From Vibrio cortegadensis (GTDB lineage: Bacteria > Pseudomonadota > Gammaproteobacteria > Enterobacterales > Vibrionaceae): DNA of 64,000 nucleotides. The number at the start of each line of letters is the position of its first letter. Position 1 is the stretch's first letter. The notes beneath the pieces were generated by a model, which was given only the letters and a program-made list of their open reading frames with translations, was not told the origin of the DNA and made no database searches. The stretch spans positions 682,001 through 746,000 of the forward strand of contig NZ_AP025472.1 of the NCBI RefSeq assembly GCF_024347395.1, given 5' to 3'. Shown here piece by piece: positions 53,135 through 62,205 of this stretch. Both the position numbers and the translations under genes were made by a program.

Positions 53135-55756
53135 CTAACTGGGGGCAAGTTGTGAAACATTGAGAATCAGTTTCTCTCTTAATACCTCTTTTTGATGATC
53201 ACTCAATCGACCACCATCACTGGTTAAGATAAAGAGATCTTCTGCTCGCTCTCCAATCGTGGTGATTTTTGCGCCATGTAAGCTGATATTAAGTTCAGAA
53301 AAAGTGGCACCAACCTTGGCGAGTAGCCCAGGAGTATCAAGCGCAACAAATTCCATCAAGGTGCGTTTTTTACTTTTAGTTGGTAGAAAATCAACTCTGG
53401 TTTTTACTTTGAAATGTTGAAGGTTTCTTGGGGCGCGGCGTACTTTTATTTTTGTAGGGCGGCCATCTTCAAGTACATGAACTAAGTGTTTCACCACGGC
53501 TTTGTGGCGAGATTCATCAATGGCTTGTCCATGTTGATCGAGAACCATGAATGTATCGATGACATAGCCATCTTTACTGGTCATCACTTGTGCGTCATGC
53601 ACGTTAAAATTACGCCTATCTAATTCCGCTACAACCGTGGCAAACAGTGCTGGCTGATCTTTACAGTAAACGAAAACTTCTGTTCCGCCCCTTGTTGGTT
53701 TTTTGCTGATAAGGATCAGAGGTTCATCTGGGTTCTTTTGTCTGAGAAGATTCTCACAATGCCATGCGATTTGCTTATGGGTGTGGCGTAGAAAATAATC
53801 CGCTTTAAACCGCTGCCATAGAACTTCTATTTGCCTTGGGCTAAAGTTCTCTTTACGTAGAAGGGCAGATGCGAGTTGCTGGTTGTGGCGGATTCTATCT
53901 CTAATATCGACAGGGTTCTCTAATCCGCGTCTTAATGCGCGTTGAGTTGAGTGGAACAGCTCAGCAAGAAGCGTGCGTTTCCAACTGTTCCAAAGTTCAG
54001 GGTTGGTAGCACAAATATCGGCTACGGTTAAACAGACTAAGAACTCTAAGGACTCTTCATCGCGTACTTTTTTGGCAAACTCAGTGATCACTTCGGGATC
54101 GTATATATCACGTCTTTGCGCGGTAACCGACATGAGAAGGTGATTTTGAACTAACCAAGAGACTAACTTCGCTTCGGGTTTCGATAGACCGTGCTCGATG
54201 CAAAAATTATAAGCTTCAACCGCGCCAATTTCAGAATGATCCCCTCCGCGGCCTTTACCAATATCATGGAAAATGGCCGCAAGAATTAGCAACTCCTTCT
54301 TCTGAATCCGAGGGTATACCTCACAGCAGATAGGGTGCTTATCTCTATTTTTCGCGTAACTGAACTGATTAATATGTTTGAGCAATCGCATGCTGTGCTC
54401 ATCTACCGTGTAGACATGAAAAAGATCAAATTGCATTTGACCGACAATCTGACTCCATTGCGGTAGGTAGGCAGAAAGAACCCCTAAACGGTGCATTAAA
54501 CGAAAGGCTTTATGTAATGCGTTAGGGTGACGAACAAGATCCATGAACTTTTCGCGTGCTGCGGGAATGGTATGCAAAAATTTATTTAAGCGACGTCGAG
54601 CGGTTCGTAACTGACGAAGAGTTGGGGGGCTGACTCCATCAATGGTTGAATCATTCGCAATATGAATAAACATATCTAAGATGGTTTCAGGTCTGGCTTG
54701 GAACAGTGCTGGCTTTCTTGCTTCAATGAGTGAGCCTCGGCGCTGGAAGTCATTGTCTAATATTTCAGGCTCAGACGTTTCCCCTCCATTTATAATAACT
54801 TGATCAAACAGTTTGAGCAGCATTTTATTGAGCTCAGAAACCCGTCTTAACGTTCGATAAAACTCTTTCATCATCTTTTCGACGGCGACATTACCTTCAC
54901 CGACAAAGCCTAAATTTTCTGCGACGTGAGCCTGATGGGCAAATGTGAGTCGGTTGTCGTAACGTTTTAATTCGCTGTGCAGTGCGAAGCGAACACGCCA
55001 TAAGAAATCTTGGCACTCAACCAACTCGCGATATTCTGCATCGGTCAGAAATCCAAAACGGCTCATTTCCAGTAGTGATGTTGCGCCAAAATGCCGGCGA
55101 GCAACCCAACTGAGAGTATGGATATCTCTTAAGCCACCTGGTGTCGATTTGATGTCGGGCTCTAAGTTATAAGTGGTATCGTGAAAACGAGCATGACGTT
55201 GCCTTTGCTCTTGGATTTTTGCTTTGTAAAAGACTTCGCTCGGCCAGAATGATTCAGAATGTACTCGTAATTTTAATGCTTGAAACGTCTCTTCGCTGCC
55301 ACACAGAAGTCGAGACTCTTGTAAGTTTGTTGCGACAGTTAAATCCTCACGGCCAATGTCATTACACTCATCAACCGTTCGAACGGCATGGCCAACTTCG
55401 AGCTTTAAATCCCATAACAGAGTAATGAACTCACTGATTTGAACGCCAAGCGCATCGGGTAGTTTATGCTTGGAGACAATGAGGATATCAATATCAGAAA
55501 GAGGGTGAAGCTCACCTCTACCATAACCACCTACGGCAACTAAACTTAAATTTGGTCGTTCATAGAAGCCAAAATGACGCCATAATCGTGTCAGCAACAG
55601 ATCCATATATTCTGCACGAGCGAGGACTAAATCGTTTATTGGGTGCTGGTTGAGAAACTCTTGCTTTTGGTAGCAAGTGAAAATATCGAGCTGCTCTTTT
55701 AGTTCTGAGACTTGAAGCTGCTCATCGCTAAAAGTGAGTGGTGATTGATAAGGCAT
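53135..55756 (-). CDS. glnD: Bifunctional uridylyltransferase/uridylyl-removing enzyme GlnD
   Basis: An 873-aa nitrogen sensor that adds and removes UMP on PII proteins in response to glutamine. The nucleotidyltransferase domain has GGYGRGELHPLSDIDIL. The HD domain has FHDIGKGRGGDHSEIG for removal. Two ACT domains (TEVFVYCKDQPALFATVVAEL and MEFVALDTPGLLAKVG) lie at the C-terminus. ATG 55756 is preferred over a TTG at 55774 on codon grounds. Divergence from map is absent; both read on the minus strand. Confidence 0.96.
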   Translation of the reverse strand: MPYQSPLTFSDEQLQVSELKEQLDIFTCYQKQEFLNQHPINDLVLARAEYMDLLLTRLWRHFGFYERPNLSLVAVGGYGRGELHPLSDIDILIVSKHKLPDALGVQISEFITLLWDLKLEVGHAVRTVDECNDIGREDLTVATNLQESRLLCGSEETFQALKLRVHSESFWPSEVFYKAKIQEQRQRHARFHDTTYNLEPDIKSTPGGLRDIHTLSWVARRHFGATSLLEMSRFGFLTDAEYRELVECQDFLWRVRFALHSELKRYDNRLTFAHQAHVAENLGFVGEGNVAVEKMMKEFYRTLRRVSELNKMLLKLFDQVIINGGETSEPEILDNDFQRRGSLIEARKPALFQARPETILDMFIHIANDSTIDGVSPPTLRQLRTARRRLNKFLHTIPAAREKFMDLVRHPNALHKAFRLMHRLGVLSAYLPQWSQIVGQMQFDLFHVYTVDEHSMRLLKHINQFSYAKNRDKHPICCEVYPRIQKKELLILAAIFHDIGKGRGGDHSEIGAVEAYNFCIEHGLSKPEAKLVSWLVQNHLLMSVTAQRRDIYDPEVITEFAKKVRDEESLEFLVCLTVADICATNPELWNSWKRTLLAELFHSTQRALRRGLENPVDIRDRIRHNQQLASALLRKENFSPRQIEVLWQRFKADYFLRHTHKQIAWHCENLLRQKNPDEPLILISKKPTRGGTEVFVYCKDQPALFATVVAELDRRNFNVHDAQVMTSKDGYVIDTFMVLDQHGQAIDESRHKAVVKHLVHVLEDGRPTKIKVRRAPRNLQHFKVKTRVDFLPTKSKKRTLMEFVALDTPGLLAKVGATFSELNISLHGAKITTIGERAEDLFILTSDGGRLSDHQKEVLREKLILNVSQLAPS

Positions 55757-55881
55757 TGTCTGCAATCCATGCAAGAAAAGTAGAATAAAACTAATCTACC
55801 AGAATATAGGGCTAGATAAAAAAATATCCCCGATTGACGGAGATATTTCAACAAAACAGATTCGATGTCGTTAGCTAATAA

Positions 55882-56754
55882 TTAGTTAACTAGCAGTCGT
55901 GGAATGGTGTCTTCGTTACGAAGTGTCAGCACTTCACAACCTGTATCAGTTACGAGAAGAGTATGTTCCCATTGCGCTGAGTTTTTGTTATCAGCGGTGT
56001 AAACTGTCCAGCCATCTTCATCATCAAGGCGGCAACCAAATTTACCTGCATTGATCATTGGTTCAATAGTAAAAATCATTCCAGCTTTTAAAACTGTACG
56101 ATCACTGTTTTTGTAGTGAACCACTTGTGGATCTTCATGGAACTCAGCACCAATACCATGTCCACAATAGTCTTTAACGATCGAAAATTTAGCACGAGGG
56201 TTATTCTTATTGTTGGTCTTGATGTATTTCTCAATCGCAGTACCAATTTTACCCAGCTGAACACCCGGTTTAACTTGGCGCATACCTTCATATAACGCTT
56301 CTTGAGCAACCATACATAGGCGCTTGTTAACGGCTGATACATCACCCACAAGGAACATCTTAGAAGTATCACCGTGGTAACCTGTAGGACGTACGCTTAG
56401 GTCCGCATTTTCGTCATCAGGGATGATTACGGTAATGTCAACGTTGAGAATATCACCATCTTTTAATACTGCAGGTTTGATTTGACCATTAACGACAACA
56501 TCTTCTTCTGCAGGGATGCCGTGACACACAATGTGGTTGATTGACGTACAGATAGATTTAGGAAAACCGTGATAATTAAGAGGGGCAGAGTAGGCACCTT
56601 TCGCAAGCGCGTATTCATGACAGATGGTGTTTAACTCTTCTGTCGTCGTACCCACTTGAATATGAGGTTCAATCATTTCTAAAATTTCTGCTGCAAGTTT
56701 GCCCGCAACGCGCATTTTTTCTATTTCTTCAGCTGTTTTGATTTTTACAGACAT
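55882..56754 (-). CDS. map: Type I methionine aminopeptidase
   Basis: A 290-aa metalloprotease that removes the initiator methionine. The five metal ligands are visible: Asp in LNVDITV, Asp in YHGDTSKMF, His in GHGIGAEFH, Glu in FTIEPMIN and Glu in QWEHTLLVT. It is about 25 residues longer than E. coli Map, mostly from an insertion PDDENADLSVRPTGY between the first two ligands. It is divergent from rpsB, the standard arrangement. Confidence 0.96.
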   Translation of the reverse strand: MSVKIKTAEEIEKMRVAGKLAAEILEMIEPHIQVGTTTEELNTICHEYALAKGAYSAPLNYHGFPKSICTSINHIVCHGIPAEEDVVVNGQIKPAVLKDGDILNVDITVIIPDDENADLSVRPTGYHGDTSKMFLVGDVSAVNKRLCMVAQEALYEGMRQVKPGVQLGKIGTAIEKYIKTNNKNNPRAKFSIVKDYCGHGIGAEFHEDPQVVHYKNSDRTVLKAGMIFTIEPMINAGKFGCRLDDEDGWTVYTADNKNSAQWEHTLLVTDTGCEVLTLRNEDTIPRLLVN

Positions 56755-57112
56755 TGGCTTTCTCTATTATCTATTTTCAGATGCCTTAAGATGGCTATAG
56801 CCGCTATTCTATCAGTGAGACACGGAAGCGCAATTGAAATCCGTTTTCATTTAGATTTTGTTCGCCCAATTTGACTAAGGAAATTGGCTTTTTACTGGAA
56901 ATTTATAATCAAACTATGGTATAAAGCGCGCCGGGAACAAAGACTGTTATCTCCTGTTTGGCGAAGCAGCTTTGACCTATACTTAATTATCTTTAAATCA
57001 CACACATTTCGACACATGTTCCGGGGTGCTTCAACTTCATTAACTCAGGTTAATAGGTTAGGGGTCGGATGCATGGGGAATGTGGAGGCCTAACCCCATA
57101 GAGGATTTTAAA
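56755..57112 (+). promoter_or_regulatory. map-rpsB intergenic region with S2 (t44-type) autoregulatory leader
   Basis: The region contains an extended -10 promoter (TGGTATAAA with a GCGCGCC discriminator at 56917-56932, typical of stringent control) and a roughly 180-base leader. The leader holds TTTGGCGAAGCAGC. Just before rpsB a stem GGTTAGG (57056-57062) with CCTAACC (57089-57095) is followed by GAGGATTTTAAAATG. This matches the conserved rpsB leader known as t44, through which ribosomal protein S2 represses its own synthesis. Exact folding is not determined here. Confidence 0.75.
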
Positions 57113-57847
57113 ATGGCAACTGTATCAATGCGCGATATGCTTAAAGCTGGTGTTCACTTCGGTCACCAAACTCGTTACTGGAACCCAAAAATGAAGCCAT
57201 TCATCTTTGGTGCTCGTAACAACGTTCATATCATCAACTTAGAAAAAACTGTACCAATGTTCAACGAAGCTCTTACTGAGCTTGCTAAAGTTGGCGAGAA
57301 AAAAGGTAAAGTTCTTTTCGTTGGTACTAAGCGCGCTGCATCTGAAGCTGTTAAAGAAGCTGCTATCAACAGCAACCAGTTTTACGTTAACAACCGCTGG
57401 TTAGGCGGTATGCTAACAAACTACAAAACTGTTCGTCAGTCTATCAAGCGTCTGAAAGAACTTGAAGCGCAAGCTCAAGACGGTACTTTCGACAAGCTTA
57501 CTAAGAAAGAAGCTCTAATGCGTACTCGCGAAATGGAGAAGCTAGAGAAATCTCTTGGTGGTATCAAAAACATGGGCGGCCTACCTGACGCTCTATTCGT
57601 AATTGATGCAGATCACGAACACATCGCAGTTAAAGAAGCAAACAACCTAGGTATCCCAGTTTACGCTGTTGTTGATACTAACTCTAACCCAGACGGCGTT
57701 GACTTCATCATTCCTGGTAATGACGATGCAATCCGTGCGGTACAGCTTTACCTAAACGCTGCTGCTGATTCGGTTAAAGAAGGTCGTAACAAAGATGTTG
57801 CTGCTATCACTGCTGAAAAAGATGGTTTTGTAGAAGCTGCTGAATAA
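57113..57847 (+). CDS. rpsB: 30S ribosomal protein S2
   Basis: A 244-aa ribosomal protein starting MATVSMRDMLKAGVHFGHQT. The ATG at 57113 has GAGGA at proper spacing; the longer frame from 57080 is leader. Codon use is strongly biased toward preferred codons, as expected. tsf follows after an attenuator-like hairpin. Confidence 0.98.
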   Translation: MATVSMRDMLKAGVHFGHQTRYWNPKMKPFIFGARNNVHIINLEKTVPMFNEALTELAKVGEKKGKVLFVGTKRAASEAVKEAAINSNQFYVNNRWLGGMLTNYKTVRQSIKRLKELEAQAQDGTFDKLTKKEALMRTREMEKLEKSLGGIKNMGGLPDALFVIDADHEHIAVKEANNLGIPVYAVVDTNSNPDGVDFIIPGNDDAIRAVQLYLNAAADSVKEGRNKDVAAITAEKDGFVEAAE

Positions 57848-57930
57848 TAGCGACTCCAACCATTACTTAGTTTTGGAAGACAGAGTTTTAGTGAACCCTC
57901 GTTTTAATAGAAACTAAGTTATAGTTAGCA

Positions 57931-57961
57931 TCAGGGGCCCTCTATTTGGCCCCTGATTTTT
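57931..57961 (+). terminator. Attenuator-like hairpin between rpsB and tsf
   Basis: TCAGGGGCC and GGCCCCTGA make a nine-bp stem with an eight-base loop and TTTTT. It lies between two genes that are co-transcribed in related bacteria, so it probably lowers tsf read-through and does not end the operon. Confidence 0.8.
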
Positions 57962-57993
57962 ACCTTATTTTAGAATCAACCGAGGAATCGAGA

Positions 57994-58839
57994 ATGGCAA
58001 CTGTAACTGCTGCTCTAGTAAAAGAACTTCGTGAACGCACAGCTGCGGGCATGATGGAATGTAAAAAAGCACTTGTTGCTGCTGAAGGCGACATTGAGCT
58101 AGCGATTGAAAACATGCGCAAATCTGGCGCAGCTAAAGCAGCTAAAAAAGCGGGTAACGTTGCTGCTGAAGGTACAATCCTAATTAAAGAAGAAGCAGGT
58201 GTTGCTGCTATTCTTGAAGTTAACTGCCAAACTGACTTCGTAGCAAAAGATGCAGGTTTCCTTGCATTTGCTAATGAAGTAGCAGAAGTAGCATTAGCTG
58301 AGCGCCTAGATATCGCAGCTCTTCAAGCTAAATTTGAAGAAGCACGTATCGCGCTAGTAACTAAAATCGGTGAGAACATCAGCATTCGTCGTGTTGAATT
58401 CATCGAAGGCGCTAAAGTTGGTTCTTACCGCCACGGCGACCGTATCGGTGTTGTTGTAGCTGGTGAAGCTGACGAAGAAACTATCAAGCACGTTGCTATG
58501 CACGTTGCTGCGTCTAAGCCTGAGTTCCTAACTCCTGCTGACGTACCTGCTGATGTAGTTGCTAAAGAGAAAGCGGTTCAAGTTGAAATCGCAATGAACG
58601 AAGGCAAACCACAAGAAATCGCAGAAAAAATGGTTATCGGCCGCATGAAGAAGTTTACTGGTGAAGTATCACTAACTGGTCAAGCTTTCATCATGGAACC
58701 TAAGCAAACTGTTGGCGATATTCTTAAAGCTAAAGGTGCTACAGTAACTGACTTCATTCGTTTAGAAGTTGGTGAAGGCATCGAGAAAGCTGCAGAAATG
58801 AGCTTTGCTGATGAAGTTGCAGCGGTACAAAAAGGTTAA
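57994..58839 (+). CDS. tsf: Elongation factor Ts
   Basis: A 281-aa guanine nucleotide exchange factor for EF-Tu. The N-terminal UBA-like domain (VKELRERTAAGMMECKKAL) and the TDFVAKDAGF core motif are present. ATG 57994 has a GAGGAA ribosome-binding site and is chosen over the longer frame from 57946. Confidence 0.97.
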   Translation: MATVTAALVKELRERTAAGMMECKKALVAAEGDIELAIENMRKSGAAKAAKKAGNVAAEGTILIKEEAGVAAILEVNCQTDFVAKDAGFLAFANEVAEVALAERLDIAALQAKFEEARIALVTKIGENISIRRVEFIEGAKVGSYRHGDRIGVVVAGEADEETIKHVAMHVAASKPEFLTPADVPADVVAKEKAVQVEIAMNEGKPQEIAEKMVIGRMKKFTGEVSLTGQAFIMEPKQTVGDILKAKGATVTDFIRLEVGEGIEKAAEMSFADEVAAVQKG

Positions 58840-58859
58840 TCCTTAGTGTATTGCTAATG

Positions 58860-58890
58860 AAAAGACCGTGGCCATTGCTGCGGTCTTTTT
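58860..58890 (+). terminator. tsf terminator
   Basis: AAAAGACCG and CGGTCTTTTT form a nine-bp stem with a twelve-base loop and a T-run. Confidence 0.85.
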
Positions 58891-59018
58891 ATGACTGCTG
58901 TACCCATTTTATTAATTGTCATGATTTGGTATTTCGTTTCATTATTAGAGATGATGAAAGTGTTCAGAGTATTAAATCATGACTGTTAATTAACTACTCT
59001 CTTTGGAAGGTATACTTC

Positions 59019-59750
59019 ATGACTACGAACCCTAAACCAGCATATCAACGTATTCTGCTTAAACTTAGCGGCGAAGCCCTTCAAGGCGAAGAAGGATTTG
59101 GTATCGATGCAACGATACTTGATCGTATGGCTCAAGAGATAAAAGAGCTTGTGGAGCTAGGTGTTCAAGTTGGTGTGGTTATCGGTGGCGGTAACCTTTT
59201 CCGTGGTGCTGGTCTGGCTGAAGCGGGTATGAACCGCGTTGTTGGTGATCACATGGGTATGCTTGCAACCGTAATGAACGGCTTAGCAATGCGTGATGCT
59301 TTACACCGTGCATATGTGAACGCACGTGTAATGTCTGCAATCCCACTGAAAGGTGTATGTGACGATTACAACTGGGCAGATGCAATTAGCCAACTTCGTC
59401 AAGGTCGCGTTGTGATCTTCTCGGCAGGAACGGGTAACCCATTCTTCACTACAGATTCTGCTGCATGTTTACGCGGTATTGAAATTGAAGCGGATATCGT
59501 TCTAAAAGCGACAAAAGTTGATGGCGTATTTACAGCTGACCCTGTAGCCAACCCTGAAGCAGAGTTGTATCATACGCTTTCTTACAACAGCATTCTTGAG
59601 AAAGAGCTGAAGGTTATGGACTTAGCGGCATTTACACTAGCACGTGACCATAAAATGCCTATTCGTGTATTTAATATGAACAAACCAGGCGCATTACGTC
59701 GCGTGGTAATGGGTGAAGCAGAAGGCACGCTAATTAGCGATGCTGAGTAA
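59019..59750 (+). CDS. pyrH: UMP kinase
   Basis: A 243-aa amino acid kinase-fold enzyme that phosphorylates UMP to UDP. RILLKLSGEALQGEEGFG and VIGGGNLFRGAGLAEAGMNR are the diagnostic blocks. GGAAGG precedes the ATG. It lies between tsf and frr, as is usual. Confidence 0.97.
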   Translation: MTTNPKPAYQRILLKLSGEALQGEEGFGIDATILDRMAQEIKELVELGVQVGVVIGGGNLFRGAGLAEAGMNRVVGDHMGMLATVMNGLAMRDALHRAYVNARVMSAIPLKGVCDDYNWADAISQLRQGRVVIFSAGTGNPFFTTDSAACLRGIEIEADIVLKATKVDGVFTADPVANPEAELYHTLSYNSILEKELKVMDLAAFTLARDHKMPIRVFNMNKPGALRRVVMGEAEGTLISDAE

Positions 59751-59860
59751 TTATAAAATTACAAATCAAATGGTTTGTATTTTATAGTCATCCTATTCAT
59801 TCTTTTTAGTACGTATTCATCAAAGCGTATTCTTTAAGAAAAATTATTTAAGGTGAAATT

Positions 59861-60418
59861 GTGATTAACGAAATCAAAAAAGACGCGCAAGAGCGCATGG
59901 AAAAAAGTGTAGAATCACTACGTAACAGCCTACTTAAGATCCGTACAGGCCGTGCGCATCCAAGCCTTCTGTCTGGCATCTCTGTAGAGTACTACGGTGC
60001 AATGTCGCCACTAAACCAAGTGGCTAACGTCATCGCTGAAGACGCGCGTACGCTGTCTATTACTGTATTTGATAAAGAGCTTACTCCTCTTATCGAAAAA
60101 GCAATCATGAAATCAGATCTAGGTTTAAACCCTATGTCAGCGGGTACCGTTATCCGTGTACCACTTCCACCACTAACAGAAGAACGCCGTAAAGATTTAG
60201 TAAAAATCGTTCGTGGCGAAGCTGAAGGTGGTCGTGTTGCTATTCGTAACATCCGTCGTGACGCAAACGGTGATCTTAAAGCGCTTCTTAAAGACAAAGA
60301 AATTTCAGAAGATGAAGACCGTCGTGCACAAGACGAAATTCAAAAGCTAACAGATGCTGCTGTTAAGAGTGTTGATGACGTTCTAGCAGTTAAAGAAAAA
60401 GAGTTGATGGAAGTATAA
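59861..60418 (+). CDS. frr: Ribosome recycling factor
   Basis: A 185-aa protein that splits post-termination ribosomes with EF-G. Family motifs include LRTGRA-like KIRTGRAHPSLL and VPLPPLTEERRKDLVKIVRGEAEGGRVAIRNIRRDAN. It starts at GTG with AAGGTGA upstream. A strong terminator follows. Confidence 0.97.
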   Translation: MINEIKKDAQERMEKSVESLRNSLLKIRTGRAHPSLLSGISVEYYGAMSPLNQVANVIAEDARTLSITVFDKELTPLIEKAIMKSDLGLNPMSAGTVIRVPLPPLTEERRKDLVKIVRGEAEGGRVAIRNIRRDANGDLKALLKDKEISEDEDRRAQDEIQKLTDAAVKSVDDVLAVKEKELMEV

Positions 60419-60444
60419 CCAATACTTACAACTTTATGATTGGT

Positions 60445-60478
60445 AAGGCGCTGAGCTCGCAGCACAGCGCCTTTTTTT
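60445..60478 (+). terminator. frr terminator
   Basis: AAGGCGCTG pairs with CAGCGCCTT and a seven-T run follows. Confidence 0.9.
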
Positions 60479-60524
60479 ATGCTAGTCTGTCCAATCTTGA
60501 CGATGGTACGTAAATTAACTTCAT

Positions 60525-61280
60525 ATGCAAAATTCTCAGAACTTCACAGACTCCCTTCCAAAACATATCGCTATCATTATGGATGGTAATGGCCGCTGGG
60601 CTAAATCTCATGGAAAGCCTCGTGTTTTTGGCCATAAAAAAGGGGTGAGTGCCGTAAGAAAAACGATATCAGCAGCAAGTAAGCTGAAAATTGAAGCGGT
60701 GACTTTATTTGCATTTAGTAGTGAGAATTGGCGTCGACCTGAAGAAGAGGTTGGCTTGCTTATGGAATTGTTTATTACTGTATTATCGAGTGAAATAAAG
60801 AAACTCCATAAAAACAATTTAAAGCTGCGCATTATTGGTGATAAAAGCCGATTTAGTGCTCGTTTGCAAAAGAAAATCATTGAAGCTGAAGAGTTAACCG
60901 CAAACAATACAGGTATGGTGGTTAATGTCGCGGCCAATTATGGCGGTAAGTGGGACATCACAGAAGCCATGAAGTCTATTGCCACTCAAGTCGCTGAAGG
61001 GAAATGTAGCGTAAGTGATATTGATGAGGATATGATCTCTCAACATCTCACTATGGCCGATATTCCAGAAGTAGACTTATTGATTAGGACAAGTGGCGAA
61101 TGTCGCATAAGTAATTTTATGCTTTGGCAACTCGCTTATGCAGAGATGTTTTTTACCGAAGAATTTTGGCCAGACTTTGATGAAGATAGTTTGGTTGAAG
61201 CTGTAACTTGGTTTGTCAATCGAGTTCGACGTTTTGGTTGTACTGATGACCAGGTTAAAGCATTGATGGAAGAAAAATAA
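60525..61280 (+). CDS. uppS: Undecaprenyl diphosphate synthase
   Basis: A 251-aa cis-prenyltransferase that makes the lipid carrier for peptidoglycan. The catalytic Asp is in IIMDGNGRWAKSHGKPR. TLFAFSSENWRRPEEEVG and the C-terminal LLIRTSGECRISNF are present; the usual sequence there is SGEQRISNF, so Cys stands where Gln or Leu is common. It is followed by cdsA after 12 bases. Confidence 0.96.
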   Translation: MQNSQNFTDSLPKHIAIIMDGNGRWAKSHGKPRVFGHKKGVSAVRKTISAASKLKIEAVTLFAFSSENWRRPEEEVGLLMELFITVLSSEIKKLHKNNLKLRIIGDKSRFSARLQKKIIEAEELTANNTGMVVNVAANYGGKWDITEAMKSIATQVAEGKCSVSDIDEDMISQHLTMADIPEVDLLIRTSGECRISNFMLWQLAYAEMFFTEEFWPDFDEDSLVEAVTWFVNRVRRFGCTDDQVKALMEEK

Positions 61281-61292
61281 GGATTATAAAGT

Positions 61293-62135
61293 TTGAAACA
61301 ACGAATCATTACCGCGTTGATTTTAGCTCCTCTAGTTATTTTAGGAATTTTTGAATTATCGCTCCCGCTATTTATGTTAGCACTAGCTGTGATCACACTA
61401 CTAGGATTTTGGGAGTGGACGCAATTTGTAGAACATAAATCTCGTTATATGGCATTAATCCCATCCGTTATTATTGGTGCCGCAAGTTATGCCTTACTGC
61501 CTACCGATGCTGATAGCTTGAACTCCCTCTCTAGTTTGCACTTTTCAATTTTAGCTGTTGGCTCTATCTGGTGGATTATCGCGAGCGGTTTAGCGATAAC
61601 CTACCCTAAATCGGCAGCTGGTTGGCAAGGCTCTAATGTCTTACGTCATGTGTTTGGGTTACTGACATTACTTCCTTTTTTTTGGAGTGTCGTGATTCTA
61701 CGTGCCGAAGATATCTCTACTGATCCATACCACGGCGCTAAGCTTGTTATGTTTGTTTGCTTTTTAGTATGGGCGGCTGATAGTGGCGCTTACTTCTCAG
61801 GCAAAACATTTGGCAAAAGAAAGATGGCTCCCGCAGTAAGCCCTAATAAAACGATTGAAGGTTTATTGGGAGGCATTATTGCAGCGCTACTGGTTGGCTG
61901 GGGCTTCTCAGTTTGGTTTGATATCCAATTTGCAACGCCTTTACACATGATTGTGATCACGCTTATTACGGTTGTCATTTCAGTACTAGGTGATTTAGTA
62001 GAAAGTATGTTTAAACGTGTATCAGGAGTTAAAGATAGCAGTAATATCATTCCTGGGCATGGTGGCATCCTTGATCGCATTGATAGCTTAACCGCTGCCT
62101 TCCCTGTATTTGCTCTTCTGTACTATATATTTTAA
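61293..62135 (+). CDS. cdsA: Phosphatidate cytidylyltransferase
   Basis: A 280-aa membrane enzyme that makes CDP-diacylglycerol from phosphatidate and CTP. About eight helices and the family signature SMFKRVSGVKDSSNIIPGHGGILDRIDS are present. It starts at TTG with AAGGAT upstream. A terminator-like hairpin stands before ispC. Confidence 0.95.
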   Translation: MKQRIITALILAPLVILGIFELSLPLFMLALAVITLLGFWEWTQFVEHKSRYMALIPSVIIGAASYALLPTDADSLNSLSSLHFSILAVGSIWWIIASGLAITYPKSAAGWQGSNVLRHVFGLLTLLPFFWSVVILRAEDISTDPYHGAKLVMFVCFLVWAADSGAYFSGKTFGKRKMAPAVSPNKTIEGLLGGIIAALLVGWGFSVWFDIQFATPLHMIVITLITVVISVLGDLVESMFKRVSGVKDSSNIIPGHGGILDRIDSLTAAFPVFALLYYIF

Positions 62136-62156
62136 TAACGTTTTATTTTAGTGATT

Positions 62157-62183
62157 AAGGCAAGGTCATTCTTGCCTTTTTCT
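62157..62183 (+). terminator. Hairpin between cdsA and ispC
   Basis: AAGGCAAG-GTCATT-CTTGCCTTTTTC is a compact intrinsic terminator or attenuator inside the cluster. Confidence 0.8.
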
Positions 62184-62205
62184 CGCAACTAACGGTCTAT
62201 ACGCA

